Shown here: in pieces, positions 63,747-64,000 of the stretch
How positions within the stretch are numbered: position 1 is the stretch's first letter
Layout: each line of letters starts with the position of its first letter
NCBI GenBank assembly: GCA_947502595.1
Contig: CANNAM010000001.1
Location: 1 to 64,000 of the forward strand
From: an uncultured Marinicella sp.
GTDB taxonomy: Bacteria; Pseudomonadota; Gammaproteobacteria; Xanthomonadales; Marinicellaceae
Length of the DNA: 64,000 nt
Direction: 5' to 3'
Notes under the pieces: model-generated
Database searches by the model: none
The model's input: the letters and a program-made list of their open reading frames with translations, nothing else
What the model was told of the DNA's origin: nothing
Position numbers and translations under genes: made by a program

Positions 63747-64000
63747 AGAAAAACCCATGGTCAATGATTTTGCTACTCAGTTTGTTGGTGGTTGTGCCGG
63801 CGTGGTCAGAAGACCAGATGCACACCTTGAACTTGCAAGACACTGAAATTCGATTATTGGTTGAAACCATCAGCGACATCACTGGTAAAAACTTTGTGAT
63901 TGACCCTGAAGTCAGTGGCAAAATCACAGTGATTTCGGGCCAGCCTGTGCCTGAAGATAAAATATACGATTTATTTTTATCGATACTGAGTGTCAATGGT
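63743..64000 (+). CDS. gspD: Type II secretion secretin GspD (5' part, runs off the window)
   Basis: 86 codons present. A signal peptide (about residues 1-22, ending A-W-S) is followed by the start of the N0 domain (L-N-L-Q-D-T-E-I-R-L-L-V-E-T-I-S-D-I-T-G-K-N-F-V-I-D-P-E-V-S-G-K-I-T-V), characteristic of T2SS secretins. The outer-membrane ring-forming part lies beyond the window. Confidence 0.92.
   Translation, partial: MKKNPWSMILLLSLLVVVPAWSEDQMHTLNLQDTEIRLLVETISDITGKNFVIDPEVSGKITVISGQPVPEDKIYDLFLSILSVNG

Overview
The window reads as chromosome of a free-living gammaproteobacterium. The evidence is a near-complete dcw (division and cell wall) cluster ending in lpxC, the queG-nnr-tsaE-amiB block, a membrane-anchored AlgC-type mutase next to dut, meso-DAP-type MurE, type II secretion genes and a stand-alone ssb. 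The ECF sigma factor (TIGR02999-like) overlapping a Ser/Thr kinase with TPR repeats, together with secreted proteins ending in an I-F-x-x-G-F-E tail, points towards the Lysobacterales/Marinicella side of the class. That placement is an inference from content, not a measurement.

Layout. 1-1.9 kb is accessory: a 5'-truncated PIN-domain gene fused to a 12-bp tandem repeat, an attC-like half site, a TRIC-type membrane channel and a REP-like inverted repeat. 1.9-6.3 kb holds queG, divergent from nnr-tsaE-amiB. 6.3-13 kb has a secreted YciI-like protein, an exported M16 zinc protease, and an SPFH protein followed by two bacterial PH-domain membrane proteins (YdbS/YdbT type). 13-23 kb is housekeeping: algC-dut, radC, gpmA-dxs, an SLC13 transporter and trmB. 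23-28.5 kb has a Fur-box-preceded, Fur-like gene divergent from a MarR regulator that leads a hutU-hutH-hutG operon. 28.7-33.1 kb is a cluster of three exported proteins, two of them metzincin-type metalloproteases. 33.4-35.6 kb is monomeric NADP isocitrate dehydrogenase.

36-52.3 kb is the dcw operon: mraZ-rsmH-ftsL-ftsI-murE-murF-mraY-ftsW-murG-murC-ddl-ftsQ-ftsA-ftsZ, then a terminator and lpxC with its own promoter. Most junctions overlap as ATGA or TGATG. murD is absent between mraY and ftsW. Four GTG repeats in 10-bp phase sit on the mraZ promoter, as expected of an MraZ autoregulatory operator.

52.3-64 kb holds a TPR protein, a phasin-like protein, an IscA/ErpA-type protein, a GspH/FimT pseudopilin, ssb, an exported beta-helix protein with the C-terminal tail, the kinase/ECF pair, an acyl-CoA dehydrogenase, and gspC followed by the start of gspD, which runs off the window.

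The most interesting signals are: (1) the shared D-L-I-F-x-x-G-F-E carboxyl terminus on two unrelated exported proteins, with a possible decayed version on a third, which may be a sorting tag; (2) an identical palindrome, TTCTTAC-N6-GTAAGAA, upstream of gpmA-dxs and between dut and radC, which looks like an undescribed operator; (3) the loss of murD from an otherwise canonical dcw cluster; (4) a Fur-box-controlled, cysteine-poor Fur-like protein. No tRNA, rRNA, CRISPR array or intact insertion sequence was seen.
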